Source: CAZHRC01 sp964533865
GTDB lineage: Bacteria > Bacillota > Clostridia > Tissierellales > Peptoniphilaceae
Direction: 5' to 3'
NCBI GenBank assembly: GCA_964533865.1
Contig: CAZHRC010000025.1
Coordinates: 1 to 22,331, forward strand
DNA length: 22,331 nucleotides
The stretch's first letter is position 1. Each line of letters begins with the position of its first letter. Of this stretch, positions 6,641 to 15,499 are shown one piece after another. Below the pieces are notes generated by a model that was given only the letters and a program-made list of their open reading frames with translations, was not told the origin of the DNA and did not search any database. The translations under genes were made by a program, and so were the position numbers.

Positions 6641-7513
6641 GTGTTTAAAAACGTTGGAGAGCTCGTCGAATTAGCTCAAAAGACACACAAAAAGATTTAT
6701 GAGTTGATGATCGACTATGAAATACAGGAGTCTGGAGAACCCTATGACGAGGTTTACGGAAAGATGCGTGAGCGTTACGAGGTGATGAAACGCGCCATTG
6801 CACGGGGGATTGAAGGGGTTACCTCTCATTCTGGATTCACAGGAGGCGATGCTAAGCGCCTTTTTGACTACATGGAAGGGGGAAAGTACCTCACTAGCGA
6901 AGCTTATCTAAAAGCTGCCGCCTATGCCATAGCGACAAACGAAGTCAATGCGGCAATGGGAATCATTTGCGCTACGCCGACTGCAGGGTCTTCAGGGGTG
7001 TTGCCAGGGGTACTCATCGCCGTTCAAGAAAAACACGATTTTTCTGATGAGCAGATCATCAATGCGATGTTTACAGCAGGGGCATTTGGCTATGTTTTAG
7101 CCAACAATGCCAGTATCTCTGGAGCGGCCGGTGGGTGCCAGGCAGAAATCGGATCGGCAAGCGGTATGGCGGCAGGGGCGTTAACCGAACTATTAGGAGG
7201 ATCGCCGGAACAATCGGCCAACGCTATGGCTATGGCTTTGAAAAACATGCTGGGGCTGGCTTGTGACCCACTGGGAGGATTGGTGGAAGTCCCGTGTATC
7301 AAACGCAATGCAGCAGGGGCGACAAACGCGATTTTAGCCACTGAGCTCGCCTTAGCGGGAATCTATACTCGAGTACCTTGGGATGAAGTTATCCGTGCTC
7401 AGTTGGAGATCGGCCAAATGATGCACGTCTCGTTGCGAGAAACCGCAACAGGAGGCCTAGCGGCATCAAAGACAGGTAAAGAGTGGAAGAAGAAATTGCG
7501 AGAGAAGCAGTGA
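6641..7513 (+). CDS. sdaAA: L-serine ammonia-lyase, iron-sulfur type, alpha subunit
   Basis: The 290-residue catalytic subunit carries C110 (CATPTAGSSG), C166 (GGCQAEIGSASG), C208 (ACDPLGG) and C219 (VEVPC). These are candidates for the oxygen-sensitive [4Fe-4S] cluster, whose open iron site removes the serine hydroxyl. TSHSGFTGGD near 61-70 is also conserved. It starts with GTG after GGGAGGG and pairs with SdaAB just upstream. An oxygen-labile serine dehydratase fits an anaerobic or facultative host, and sodA close by fits a need for protection. A strong terminator lies 70 bp downstream, so the operon has two genes. Confidence 0.96.
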   Translation: MFKNVGELVELAQKTHKKIYELMIDYEIQESGEPYDEVYGKMRERYEVMKRAIARGIEGVTSHSGFTGGDAKRLFDYMEGGKYLTSEAYLKAAAYAIATNEVNAAMGIICATPTAGSSGVLPGVLIAVQEKHDFSDEQIINAMFTAGAFGYVLANNASISGAAGGCQAEIGSASGMAAGALTELLGGSPEQSANAMAMALKNMLGLACDPLGGLVEVPCIKRNAAGATNAILATELALAGIYTRVPWDEVIRAQLEIGQMMHVSLRETATGGLAASKTGKEWKKKLREKQ

Positions 7514-7581
7514 TCGGTGACAAAGGATGTCGTTGGACAAAACTCGATAAAAGACGATACCACAGGCGAGATAGGTTAATT

Positions 7582-7622
7582 AAAAACTCCGCCATTCCCT
7601 TGGGAGTGGCGGAGTCGTTTTT
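7582..7622. terminator. Bidirectional terminator between sdaAA and the SDR gene
   Basis: A 14-bp stem (7586-7599 with 7602-7615, core CTCCGCCA/TGGCGGAG, one G-U pair) with a two-base loop is flanked by an A run on the left and a T run on the right. It can end transcripts from both convergent genes. Confidence 0.9.
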
Positions 7623-7636
7623 GTTAAATTGAGGAT

Positions 7637-8398
7637 TTACACACAGGTATAGCCGCCGTCAACTGGTAAAATAACCCCTGTGACGTAGGAGGCTTCGTCG
7701 CTTGCCAAGAAGATGGCTGCGGCGTTGAGTTCGCCCTGTTGTCCGTAGCGTTTCATCGGTACAGTTTGGTTGGCATATTCTTGGAAAAAGTCGGAATCCA
7801 AGGTTTCAGTGGTCAATTCAGTGTAGAAATAACCTGGGCAGATGCAGTTTACGGTGATGCCATCGGCCGCTAATTCCGCTGCAGCAGCTCTTGTAAAGTT
7901 GACGGCTCCACCTTTTGAAGCGTGATAAGCAATAGTTTTAATGGCGGTGTTACCCACCATGCCGTACATGGAGGCGATGTTGATAATGCGTCCGTACTTG
8001 TTTTCCATCATTTTGTTGGCGAAAGCGCGAGTGACTTTAAACATGCTGGTCATATCGATTTCCATGGTGAAATCCCATTCTTCGTCAGTCATTTCCAATA
8101 CGCTGTTATTTTTTGCGGAACCAGCGCAGTTGACGAGAATGTCCACTTTGCCAAACTCTGCCACGGCTTTATCAGCGGCTGCATTGACTTGAGCGGAATC
8201 GGTGACATCGCATTGGATGGGGAGAACGTTGACGCCGTACTCTTCTCTCAATTCTTTCGCGAATTCTTCCAAACGTTCTATGCGCCTTGCCATAATGACA
8301 AGATCAGCCCCTTGTCCAGCGTATCCTCGAGTCATTTGTGCGCCAAGCCCCGAGGATGCCCCTGAGATTACCGCTACTCTACCTTTTAAATCAAACAT
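7637..8398 (-). CDS. Short-chain dehydrogenase/reductase (classical SDR)
   Basis: The 253-residue Rossmann-fold oxidoreductase has the cofactor loop SGASSGLG (12-19), an NxAG-like VNCAGSAKN and the catalytic S143, Y158 and K162 (YHASK). RR at 38-39 after the second strand favours NADP(H). It ends VILPVDGGYTCV, as in the 3-oxoacyl-ACP reductase/gluconate 5-dehydrogenase group; the substrate cannot be told. AGGAGG precedes the ATG. It lies 105 bp downstream of hisIE on the same strand. No clear terminator separates them, so it may receive read-through from the histidine operon, but a functional link to histidine is not evident. Confidence 0.9.
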   Translation of the reverse strand: MFDLKGRVAVISGASSGLGAQMTRGYAGQGADLVIMARRIERLEEFAKELREEYGVNVLPIQCDVTDSAQVNAAADKAVAEFGKVDILVNCAGSAKNNSVLEMTDEEWDFTMEIDMTSMFKVTRAFANKMMENKYGRIINIASMYGMVGNTAIKTIAYHASKGGAVNFTRAAAAELAADGITVNCICPGYFYTELTTETLDSDFFQEYANQTVPMKRYGQQGELNAAAIFLASDEASYVTGVILPVDGGYTCV

Positions 8399-8503
8399 GT
8401 TTTCTTCCTCCTAGATGATTATTGATTGCTGTACCTACAAACCATGATATTTACAATCCATAGATACCCCGTTACTAGTGTGGATTAAACATTAATTTTT
8501 GAA

Positions 8504-9124
8504 TTATTTGTGACGTTTCTCAAGTTCTTTGTAGAGGTCTTGCCAACTCACCCCTTGATTGGCTAGGAGGACCGTAAGGTGGTAGAGAAAGTCGGATGCT
8601 TCGTAGATCAACTCTTCTTGAGAGTTGTTTTTAGCAGCGATGATGGTTTCGGCCGCTTCTTCTCCAATTTTCTTACAGATTTTATCCACGCCTTCTTTGA
8701 AAAGGTAGTTGGTATAAGACCCTTCAACTGGGTTGGCTTTACGATTTTTGACGACTTTTTCCAGTTGAGTGAGTACGGCGGGATCGTAGCGTTGATCAGA
8801 ATCCGCTTCGAGTATGGGATTGAAAAAACAGGTGTCTTTTCCAGTATGGCATGCTGGACCGTGGGGGATTACGCGTATGAGAAGCGTATCGCTGTCACAA
8901 TCCGCCTCCATGGACACCACGTCTTGAAAGTTTCCTGAGGTTTCTCCTTTATGCCAAAGTTCGTTGCGCGATCTTGAGTAGAAGTGCGTTTGTTTGGTTG
9001 CCAGTGTTTTTTCGATAGAAGCGCGATTCATGTAAGCCATCATCAACACTTCGTTGGTATTGTGATCTTGGACGATGGCGGGGATCAATCCTTTATCGTC
9101 AAAGACAATGTCGTTGATATCCAT
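8504..9124 (-). CDS. hisIE: Phosphoribosyl-AMP cyclohydrolase / phosphoribosyl-ATP pyrophosphatase fusion
   Basis: The 206-residue bifunctional enzyme performs steps 2 and 3 of histidine synthesis. The HisI half (about 1-105) has ADCDSDT and GPACHTGKDTC, which hold the metal-binding Asp and Cys residues. The HisE half (about 115-206) has the all-alpha pyrophosphohydrolase motif KIGEEAAETIIAAKN with conserved acidic residues. It is the last gene of the operon, and its ATG lies one base after the hisF stop. GAGAGG inside the end of hisF is its ribosome site. Fusion of the two is common in Bacillota and Proteobacteria. Confidence 0.97.
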   Translation of the reverse strand: MDINDIVFDDKGLIPAIVQDHNTNEVLMMAYMNRASIEKTLATKQTHFYSRSRNELWHKGETSGNFQDVVSMEADCDSDTLLIRVIPHGPACHTGKDTCFFNPILEADSDQRYDPAVLTQLEKVVKNRKANPVEGSYTNYLFKEGVDKICKKIGEEAAETIIAAKNNSQEELIYEASDFLYHLTVLLANQGVSWQDLYKELEKRHK

Positions 9125-9125
9125 A

Positions 9126-9878
9126 TTATCCTCTCACGTCGATATTTTGGGCTTTTAAGAAAGCTTTGAGTTCTGGTATGCGAATGTCTTTATAGTGAAA
9201 GACAGAAGCGGCTAATGCGGCGTCGGCGCCGACATCTAAAACGTCTGCGAAGTGCTGCATCGTGCCAGCGCCACCCGATGCGATGATGGGCACGTCAACG
9301 GCTTGGGCAAGGGCTTGATTTAATGGAATATCGTAGCCGCTGCGCACGCCGTCTTCGTCGATGGAGTTGATGCAAATTTCACCGGCACCCAGCTCGACAC
9401 CGCGTTTTGCCCACTCGATCACATCCATCCCAGTGGCATCCCTCGCCCCGCGTGCGATGACTTCCCATTGGCCTTCACCAACTCTTCTCGCGTCGATGGC
9501 CAACATGACGCATTGACGGCCAAAAGTGTCTTTAGCTTCTTTGATCAAGTTGGGATTGTCGATGGCGGGGGAGTTGATCGAGACTTTGTCCGCGCCGTTT
9601 TCTAGGGCGGCTCGTATGTCATCGATGGTTTTTAACCCACCGCCCATGGTGAAAGGAATGTCGATGACATCAGCGACTTGTTTTGCCAAGTCCAGCATGA
9701 TGCCACGTTTTTCGAAACTGGCAGCGATATCGTAAAACACCAATTCGTCAGCGCCTTCTTCACAGTAGTAACGAGCCAATTCAATGGGATCGGCCACGTT
9801 TTGAATATCTTGGAAACGGCGACCTTTTACCACACGACCGTCGCGGATGTCTAAACAAGGGATAATACGTTTTGTCAT
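9126..9878 (-). CDS. hisF: Imidazole glycerol phosphate synthase cyclase subunit
   Basis: The 250-residue (beta/alpha)8 barrel joins ammonia to PRFAR, giving imidazole glycerol phosphate and AICAR. Catalytic D11 lies in IIPCLDIRDGRVVKG and the second aspartate in AIDARR. Phosphate loops are TMGGGLKT and IASGGAGTMQHF. The segment INSIDEDGVRSGYD is a variant of the more usual TSMDRDGTKSGYD. Normally HisF docks with HisH, which supplies ammonia from glutamine. No hisH is present in this operon or window, so either it lies elsewhere or this HisF works with free ammonia. It starts nine bases after hisA. Confidence 0.97.
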   Translation of the reverse strand: MTKRIIPCLDIRDGRVVKGRRFQDIQNVADPIELARYYCEEGADELVFYDIAASFEKRGIMLDLAKQVADVIDIPFTMGGGLKTIDDIRAALENGADKVSINSPAIDNPNLIKEAKDTFGRQCVMLAIDARRVGEGQWEVIARGARDATGMDVIEWAKRGVELGAGEICINSIDEDGVRSGYDIPLNQALAQAVDVPIIASGGAGTMQHFADVLDVGADAALAASVFHYKDIRIPELKAFLKAQNIDVRG

Positions 9879-9887
9879 ATAAGCCTC

Positions 9888-10595
9888 CTAGAAGCTAAGA
9901 ATTTGTTGTAATGTAATGGCTTTTCGATAGTATGCGACACCGGTGATGGCGCCATAAAGGCCCATCTCTTCGCATTGTTTCAAATCATCGTAGCTGGAGA
10001 TTCCTCCAGAAGCGATAAATTGTATAGGGTATGTGGTATGGAGTTTTTTCAAGGTGTCAAAGTCTGGGCTCGACATCATGCCGTCTCGAGAGATATCAGT
10101 GTGAATAATGGTTTGCACCCCTAGCCCCACTAGGGAATCGACCATATCCATAACGGACACATCGCTGACGTTGACCCAACCTTTGGTAGCGACCATGCCG
10201 TTTTTAGCGTCGATGGATACAGCGATGGCATCGCCGTATTCCTTGCACAACGCTCCGACAAACCCTGGGTCTTCAAGGGCTTTCGTGCCGATGATGACGC
10301 GGTTGATGCCGATGTCAAGGTAAGACTGGACGGTTTCCAAATCACGTATGCCTCCGCCGAGTTGAATCGGGAGGGAGGTGTTTTCTCGGATGGCTTTTAT
10401 CACGTCGAAGTTTCGACGTTCCCCTTCAAAAGCGCCATCCAAATCCACCATGTGCAGGTATTTCACTCCGGCGCGGTCAAATTCCTTTGCGACATCCACC
10501 GGGTTTTCGTCGTATATGGTGACGTCTTCTTTGACGCCTTGCCGCAGACGAACACATTTGCCTAATTTAATATCGATCGCTGGTAATACGATCAT
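9888..10595 (-). CDS. hisA: ProFAR isomerase
   Basis: The 235-residue barrel enzyme catalyses the Amadori rearrangement of ProFAR to PRFAR, the substrate of HisF. Its acid/base aspartates are D8 in VLPAIDIKLGKCVRL and the one in HTDISRDGMMSSPD. The phosphate loops QLGGGIRD and IASGGISS are clear. AAGGAG lies 7-8 bases before the ATG. The 59-bp gap upstream of it, where hisH would usually be, is the widest in the operon. HisA and HisF are related barrels, and the two genes are adjacent. Confidence 0.97.
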   Translation of the reverse strand: MIVLPAIDIKLGKCVRLRQGVKEDVTIYDENPVDVAKEFDRAGVKYLHMVDLDGAFEGERRNFDVIKAIRENTSLPIQLGGGIRDLETVQSYLDIGINRVIIGTKALEDPGFVGALCKEYGDAIAVSIDAKNGMVATKGWVNVSDVSVMDMVDSLVGLGVQTIIHTDISRDGMMSSPDFDTLKKLHTTYPIQFIASGGISSYDDLKQCEEMGLYGAITGVAYYRKAITLQQILSF

Positions 10596-10672
10596 GAGAT
10601 CAACTCCTTTGTATAATAATTGCTAGAGATACCGTACCTTTTATTATTACCTCATTAGGTGGAGGATCCACC
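10596..10672 (-). other. hisB-hisA junction lacking hisH, with hairpins
   Basis: The last five codons of hisB (GGSST) come from a palindrome at 10658-10672 (GGTGGA-GGA-TCCACC). After the stop, 59 bp carry TAATAAT and its inverse ATTATTA around a central stretch of about 23 bases, then the hisA ribosome site. No peptide resembling either end of HisH can be read in any frame. A deletion scar or an mRNA-processing hairpin are both possible. Confidence 0.45.
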
Positions 10673-11254
10673 AAGGGTGCCTTTTGTCGAGGGGATATCT
10701 CCGTCGGGGTCGACGATGGTAGTGGCTGCCAACAGCGCCCTAGCGAGGGCTTTAAAAATCGATTCGATAATATGGTGAGCGTTGTCACCATAGTGAGTAT
10801 TGACGTGCAAAGTGATGCCGCCATTGATGGCAAAGGCATACAAAAATTCTTTGAGCATATCGGTTTCGAAATCTCCGACGTTATCACGGGTGAGTTTGAC
10901 GTTGAACACGAGAAACCCTCTACCGCTGAGATCGAGGTCTACCGTGGTTAGCGCTTCGTCCATAGGGCAAGTAAAAGAGCCGTATCGAGCGATGCCGCGC
11001 TTGTCGCCTATGGCGTTTTTAAAAGCCTCTCCAAGGACGATGCCCAGATCTTCGATGGTGTGGTGGTTGTCGATGTACAGATCACCGGTGCATGCCAGAT
11101 CCAATCCGAGCTTGCCGTGTTTTGCAAACAATGTAAGACAATGGTCAAAGAAGCCGATCCCACTGGTGCCGGTATAGCCTTTCTTATCGTCGAGCTCCAG
11201 GGTCAGTGCGATTTGGGTTTCGTTCGTGTTGCGCGCGATGGATGATTTTCTCAT
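10655..11254 (-). CDS. hisB: Imidazoleglycerol-phosphate dehydratase
   Basis: The 199-residue enzyme dehydrates imidazole glycerol phosphate to imidazole acetol phosphate. The duplicated metal-binding motifs are visible: DNHHTIEDLGIVLG and NAHHIIESIFKALARAL, with FFDHCLTLFAKHG before them. There is no fused histidinol-phosphatase domain, so that step must be done by a protein outside this window. The usual end is IPSTKGxL; here five extra residues (GGSST) follow, encoded by a palindrome at the hisB-hisA junction. Its ATG overlaps the hisC stop by 4 bp. Confidence 0.97.
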   Translation of the reverse strand: MRKSSIARNTNETQIALTLELDDKKGYTGTSGIGFFDHCLTLFAKHGKLGLDLACTGDLYIDNHHTIEDLGIVLGEAFKNAIGDKRGIARYGSFTCPMDEALTTVDLDLSGRGFLVFNVKLTRDNVGDFETDMLKEFLYAFAINGGITLHVNTHYGDNAHHIIESIFKALARALLAATTIVDPDGDIPSTKGTLGGSST

Positions 11255-12312
11255 GGAACGCTCCTTTTTAGTACCTCAACGATGCGATCGTTGACTTCTT
11301 CTGTCGTGATGGTCAGTCGAATACAGTTTGAGAGACCACGGCGGTTGCCGTAGGATTTGACGAGGATGGAGGCGTCGTCAAAGGCGGCTAGAACTTTTTC
11401 GCAATGGTCGACTTCGATGAGGATAAAATTCGTCGTGCTGTCGTGGACGCGTACGCCAGGAATGGTTTTGATGGTCTCGACGAGTTTTGTCCGCGCGGTG
11501 ACGATGGTGCTTCGCGTTTTATCCAATAGCGCTCCATGGTCGAGAACCGTCTCAGCGAAGAGTTGAGAGATGCCGTTCATGTTGTACGGCGGCTTGACCT
11601 TGTTCATATCTTCGATCAGGTCGGGGCAACCGATGCCGTAGCCAACGCGAAGTCCTGCGATGCTAAAAGCCTTAGAGAGGGTGCGTATGACGAGGAGGTT
11701 GTCCCATTCTGTGACCCAAGAGGATAGGGAATCGTCAGAAAATTCGATGTAAGCCTCGTCCAACACAACTAGACCACCAATGCTTTGAAGGAGTCTTTCC
11801 ACCTCTTCTTTGGGAACGATGTAACCCGTGGGGTTGTTCGGACGACAAAGAAAGACGATCTTAGCCTTTTGGCGATTCGCCGTCTCAATGAGCGCATCGA
11901 CGTCGATGACGTAGTTCGAAAGATTGGGTACTTCTTGGAATCTTCCCTTGGCCAACACCGCCGATTGTCGGTACATGTCAAACGTGATATCGTGGGCAAT
12001 CGCTAAATCATCGGCTTCTAAGAATGCTTGGCAAACCAGGCTGATGATTTCATCACCGCCGTTACCGATGATGAGGTGATCCGGTGAGAGCAAGACGTGT
12101 TTCGCAATTTTCTCTTTGAGTTTTTCCGCATTGGGGTCGGGGTAGACCATGGGACAAAAATCCGACAATCTTGCGACAAAATCGTCGTAAAATCCTTCGT
12201 CCTCCATGATGTTGAACGGACTTTCGTTAGCGTTGATCACTGTGCGATGGGAAATAGGAGCCACCTTGTAACTTTGAAACGCTTGAAGATCCCTTCTTAA
12301 AAAACGGGTCAT
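11251..12312 (-). CDS. hisC: Histidinol-phosphate aminotransferase
   Basis: The 353-residue fold-type I PLP enzyme transfers the amino group from glutamate to imidazole acetol phosphate. The PLP lysine is in RTLSKAFSIAGLRVGYG. CRPNNPTGYIVP and VVLDEAYIEFSDD are the substrate- and cofactor-contacting motifs. The N-terminal INANESPF is typical of HisC. The start overlaps the hisD stop by 4 bp and its own stop overlaps hisB, so translation is coupled. Length and motifs are normal for the family. Confidence 0.96.
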   Translation of the reverse strand: MTRFLRRDLQAFQSYKVAPISHRTVINANESPFNIMEDEGFYDDFVARLSDFCPMVYPDPNAEKLKEKIAKHVLLSPDHLIIGNGGDEIISLVCQAFLEADDLAIAHDITFDMYRQSAVLAKGRFQEVPNLSNYVIDVDALIETANRQKAKIVFLCRPNNPTGYIVPKEEVERLLQSIGGLVVLDEAYIEFSDDSLSSWVTEWDNLLVIRTLSKAFSIAGLRVGYGIGCPDLIEDMNKVKPPYNMNGISQLFAETVLDHGALLDKTRSTIVTARTKLVETIKTIPGVRVHDSTTNFILIEVDHCEKVLAAFDDASILVKSYGNRRGLSNCIRLTITTEEVNDRIVEVLKRSVP

Positions 12313-13595
12313 GTCACCCTCCTGCGGATCGCTTCCGCGTGGCCAAAGAGACCTTCCGACTCAGCAAAAGCCATCACCCCATCAGCAGCTCGATCGAGGG
12401 CATCTTTAGAATAGCTGATAATACTGGAGTGTTTGACAAAATGCTGTACCCCAAGAGGTGATGAGAAGGTCGAGGTACCGGAAGTTGGTAGGGTGTGGTT
12501 TGGTCCAGCGTAATAATCCCCGATGGGTTCTGGGGTGTAAGGCCCTAAGAAAATAGCTCCAGCGTTTTCGATGCGATCCAAATAGGAGAAAGGCTCCTCG
12601 TACAACACTTCCAAGTGTTCTGGAGCGATGAGGTTCATCGCTTTTAGCGCATCCTCTTTTGAAGGGACGACGAGAATCCGTCCTCTATCTTCAATTGAGC
12701 GTGTCATAATCGCTTGTCGAGGCGAGGCTTCGATTTGACGGTACACCTCGGCTGCCACCGCCTCTGCTTCCTCAAAGGAAGTGGTGACTAAAATGGACTG
12801 TGCCAATTCGTCGTGTTCCGCTTGACTGAGAAGATCTGCTGCGACAATGTCTGCCGGTACTGCGCCATCGGATAAAATGCCGATTTCAGAAGGGCCTGCG
12901 ATCATGTCGATGTTAACTTGGCCAAAGACTTGTTTTTTTGCTGTCGCCACGTAGATATTGCCGGGACCTACGATAGTTTGAACCCTCTTTATGGACTCAG
13001 TGCCGTAGGCGAGGGCGGCAATGGCTTGGGCGCCACCAACTTTGTAAATTTCTGTGACCCCTGCGATCTTTGCGGTGGCGAGGATCACATCGTCCACCGA
13101 CCCATCGGGCTTTGGCGGGGTCGTCATGACGATGGAAGGCACACCAGCCACTTGAGCCGGAGTGACAGCCATCAGAACCGTCGAAGGATAGCCGGCCTTG
13201 CCTCCAGGGACATAAATGCCTGCGCGTGCTACAGGGCGAAACAGTTGGCCTAAAATGACGCCATCGCGTAGCTCTTCGCGCCATGAGTGCTGGCGTTCTT
13301 TTTCGTGAAAGATCCGTATGTTTTCATAGGCTTCGCCAATGATTTTTAGAAGTTTGGGGTCTATGCGATCATAAGCGGCTTGGATCTCCTCAGGGGTCAC
13401 TTTAAGCGTGGTGAGTTTTGCGCGGTCAAATCTTTCGCTGTAGTCGATAAGCGCCGCATCGCCTTTAGCGACCACTGTTGTGATAATATCTGCCACTTGG
13501 GTTTCCACTTCGCGATTGGATTCATATGAGCGATCTAATAACCGCTGAATCGTCGATTCGGTGATTTCGGGTGACGTTAACACTTCGATTTTCAT
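12309..13595 (-). CDS. hisD: Histidinol dehydrogenase
   Basis: The 428-residue enzyme performs the last two steps, oxidising L-histidinol to histidine with two NAD. Zinc and catalytic motifs are complete: LLSQAEHDELAQ (Gln and His ligands), IAPEHLEVLYEEP (catalytic Glu-His) and GDYYAGPNHTLPTSGT (Asp ligand and His). VPGGKAGYPSTVLM is the family signature. It overlaps hisG by 4 bp and hisC by 4 bp. The other ligands and the length look normal. Confidence 0.97.
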   Translation of the reverse strand: MKIEVLTSPEITESTIQRLLDRSYESNREVETQVADIITTVVAKGDAALIDYSERFDRAKLTTLKVTPEEIQAAYDRIDPKLLKIIGEAYENIRIFHEKERQHSWREELRDGVILGQLFRPVARAGIYVPGGKAGYPSTVLMAVTPAQVAGVPSIVMTTPPKPDGSVDDVILATAKIAGVTEIYKVGGAQAIAALAYGTESIKRVQTIVGPGNIYVATAKKQVFGQVNIDMIAGPSEIGILSDGAVPADIVAADLLSQAEHDELAQSILVTTSFEEAEAVAAEVYRQIEASPRQAIMTRSIEDRGRILVVPSKEDALKAMNLIAPEHLEVLYEEPFSYLDRIENAGAIFLGPYTPEPIGDYYAGPNHTLPTSGTSTFSSPLGVQHFVKHSSIISYSKDALDRAADGVMAFAESEGLFGHAEAIRRRVT

Positions 13596-14224
13596 AAAAC
13601 CTCCTCTGTAATAGAGGATAGGGCCTCCACTACTTGCTGAACCTTATCGTATTTCGTTTTATAGCTGATTTTATTTCCGATGAGCCGGGACTCGATCGCA
13701 AGAAACTTCTCGTAAGGTTCCAAACCGTTTTCGACGAGAGTTTTTCCGCTTTCGACAATGTCGACAATAATGTCCGATAACCCGATGAGTGGTGCGAGCT
13801 CTACCGACCCGTTGAGTTTGATAATGTCAACGATGAGGTCTCTCTCGGCGAAGAAATGCTTTGCGATCAGCGGGTACTTGGTGCCGACTCTGAGTTTTTT
13901 AGAGTAGTCCGGTTCGCAGCCAGCTAATCCGGCAACGGCCATATGACACTTGCCAATATCCAACTTTAACAGTTCAAACACATTGAAGTGCCCTTCGAGT
14001 AAAATATCCTTGCCCACAATACCGATATCCGATGCGCCGGATTCCACGTAAACGGGGACGTCAGGGGATTTGACAAGGAAAACTTCCACTTGGTTGATCC
14101 TGTCGGTGAAAATCAACTTGCGATTGTCACCATAATCTTCAAATTCAAAGCCACATCCTTGCATGAGGGTGATGGCTTGTTTCGACACCCGACCTTTTGC
14201 GAGGGCAATTTTTAATAAAGACAT
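13592..14224 (-). CDS. hisG: ATP phosphoribosyltransferase, short form
   Basis: The 210-residue catalytic subunit makes phosphoribosyl-ATP from ATP and PRPP, the committed step of the pathway. KIALAKGRVSK opens it, and ESGASDIGIVGKDILLE plus LNGSVELAPLIGLSDIIVDIVESG follow as expected. It lacks the C-terminal regulatory domain of the long form and so needs HisZ, which is encoded immediately upstream. The 13-bp overlap with hisZ and GGAGGAAAT inside its end place the start. Feedback inhibition by histidine would act through HisZ. Confidence 0.96.
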   Translation of the reverse strand: MSLLKIALAKGRVSKQAITLMQGCGFEFEDYGDNRKLIFTDRINQVEVFLVKSPDVPVYVESGASDIGIVGKDILLEGHFNVFELLKLDIGKCHMAVAGLAGCEPDYSKKLRVGTKYPLIAKHFFAERDLIVDIIKLNGSVELAPLIGLSDIIVDIVESGKTLVENGLEPYEKFLAIESRLIGNKISYKTKYDKVQQVVEALSSITEEVL

Positions 14225-15441
14225 GTGATTTCCTCCAATCGGCGCGCGACTTCCTCCCAGGTGATGGGTTTTTGGGCATTTTCCAACTGTCTGTACAACA
14301 TTCCATCATCCCAACATAGGATGGCACGGTAGTTGGCATCGTCGATGGCTCGACCTTTTTCAACGAGATCAATGGCAAAGCCTTTGCCACGCAATTTCTG
14401 GATCTCTTTAAGTAAGTTGGCATCTAATTTATCGTGATAGAGTAAAATATCAAAGTAAGTGGCGTCATCTCCGGGGATGTTTAAGTCCGATAAGGCGCTT
14501 AAATCCACCCCTAGGCCACAAGCGGTTCGCGAGATACCGAAACGCTCGGACAAAGTATCGTATCTGCCACCGCTTGCCAAGCTTTGAAAGGAGTTTTTGC
14601 CGTAAAGGTTAAAGATAGCACCAGTATAATAACCTAGTGTATTTGTGGACCCGAGATCGATGGAGATGGCGACGTGGAGTGGGTATTTGTTCAGTTCTAA
14701 AATGATCTCTTCAAGGTTGGACAGGGCATATGCCATCGTCGTGTTGAGGACTAGGTTTTTAGCCTTCTCTAAGGTGACCTTCGCTTCGCCAAACAATGTT
14801 GGCAGTTGCATCAACGCCGATGCAATATCGGATGTCACGGCACATTCGTCAAGGTAGTTTCGTAGATCGGGTGCGTTCTTGTCGTCGAGGAGCTGCATCA
14901 CCGTACGCCTTTGTTCGGTGGTCAGTTTGGATTCGTCCAATAGTCCAGACAAAAAGCCGATATGGCCCAAATCCACTTGGATGTTTTGAACGCCCATCTT
15001 GGTCAACATATCCGCCCCCAAAGCGATGACTTCCGCTTCACAACAAGCGTTAGGATTTCCAAAGTACTCTACGCCTGCTTGGGTGAAGTGCTTTCTCGTC
15101 TTGGTTTGGGTGGATTCTTCGCGATAGACGGTACAAGCATAAGAAAACTTTAAGATTTCTCGTGGATCTTTAAAATGCATTGCCGCCATTTTTACGATGG
15201 GGATGGTGGCATCGGGTCTGAGAACGAGGACGTTGCCGCCTTTATCGATGAGCTTGTACATGTTTTCCTTAGGTAGGGAATGAAACCCATTGTACATGTC
15301 GTAGCGCTCAAACATGGTGGTCAGCACCTGTTTATAGCCGTATGCGCGCATAATGTCCGAGGCTTGCGCCCGATAGGATTCAAAGGCACCGAGCTCTTTG
15401 TAGTGAACATCTTCTGATCCGTTCATATAATAGTTAATCAT
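14212..15441 (-). CDS. hisZ: ATP phosphoribosyltransferase regulatory subunit
   Basis: The 409-residue paralogue of histidyl-tRNA synthetase lacks the anticodon-binding role. It keeps the class II core: LIDKGGNVLVLRPDATIPIV (motif 2 region), TQAGVEYFGNPN and ASGGRYDTLSERFG (motif 3 region). It forms a complex with short HisG and confers histidine feedback control. It is the first gene of the operon; AGAGGTG lies before the ATG at 15441. An in-frame ATG five codons in is possible but less well placed. It is not the cell's HisRS, because the C-terminal domain is divergent and the context is biosynthetic. Confidence 0.93.
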   Translation of the reverse strand: MINYYMNGSEDVHYKELGAFESYRAQASDIMRAYGYKQVLTTMFERYDMYNGFHSLPKENMYKLIDKGGNVLVLRPDATIPIVKMAAMHFKDPREILKFSYACTVYREESTQTKTRKHFTQAGVEYFGNPNACCEAEVIALGADMLTKMGVQNIQVDLGHIGFLSGLLDESKLTTEQRRTVMQLLDDKNAPDLRNYLDECAVTSDIASALMQLPTLFGEAKVTLEKAKNLVLNTTMAYALSNLEEIILELNKYPLHVAISIDLGSTNTLGYYTGAIFNLYGKNSFQSLASGGRYDTLSERFGISRTACGLGVDLSALSDLNIPGDDATYFDILLYHDKLDANLLKEIQKLRGKGFAIDLVEKGRAIDDANYRAILCWDDGMLYRQLENAQKPITWEEVARRLEEITCLY

Positions 15442-15458
15442 TAAACACCTCTGATCTA

Positions 15459-15488
15459 TTTATCGCGATATCTCAATACCACGATAAA
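15459..15488 (-). other. Hairpin in the histidine operon leader
   Basis: TTTATCG (15459-15465) pairs with CGATAAA (15482-15488). The palindrome TATCGCGATA (15461-15470) offers an alternative fold. Both fall in the roughly 50-nt leader of hisZ and could be an operator or an mRNA stem. Confidence 0.4.
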
Positions 15489-15499
15489 GTGATGCTTTT

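Noticed and set aside
7922..8365. 147-residue plus-strand open frame across the SDR gene
   Set aside because: It is a shadow of the opposite strand, where SDR motifs are complete.
10596..10654. Remnant of hisH in the hisB-hisA gap
   Set aside because: I read the frames and found no HisH-like start (DYGMGN), nucleophile elbow or C-terminal His-x-Glu motif. Only hairpins remain.
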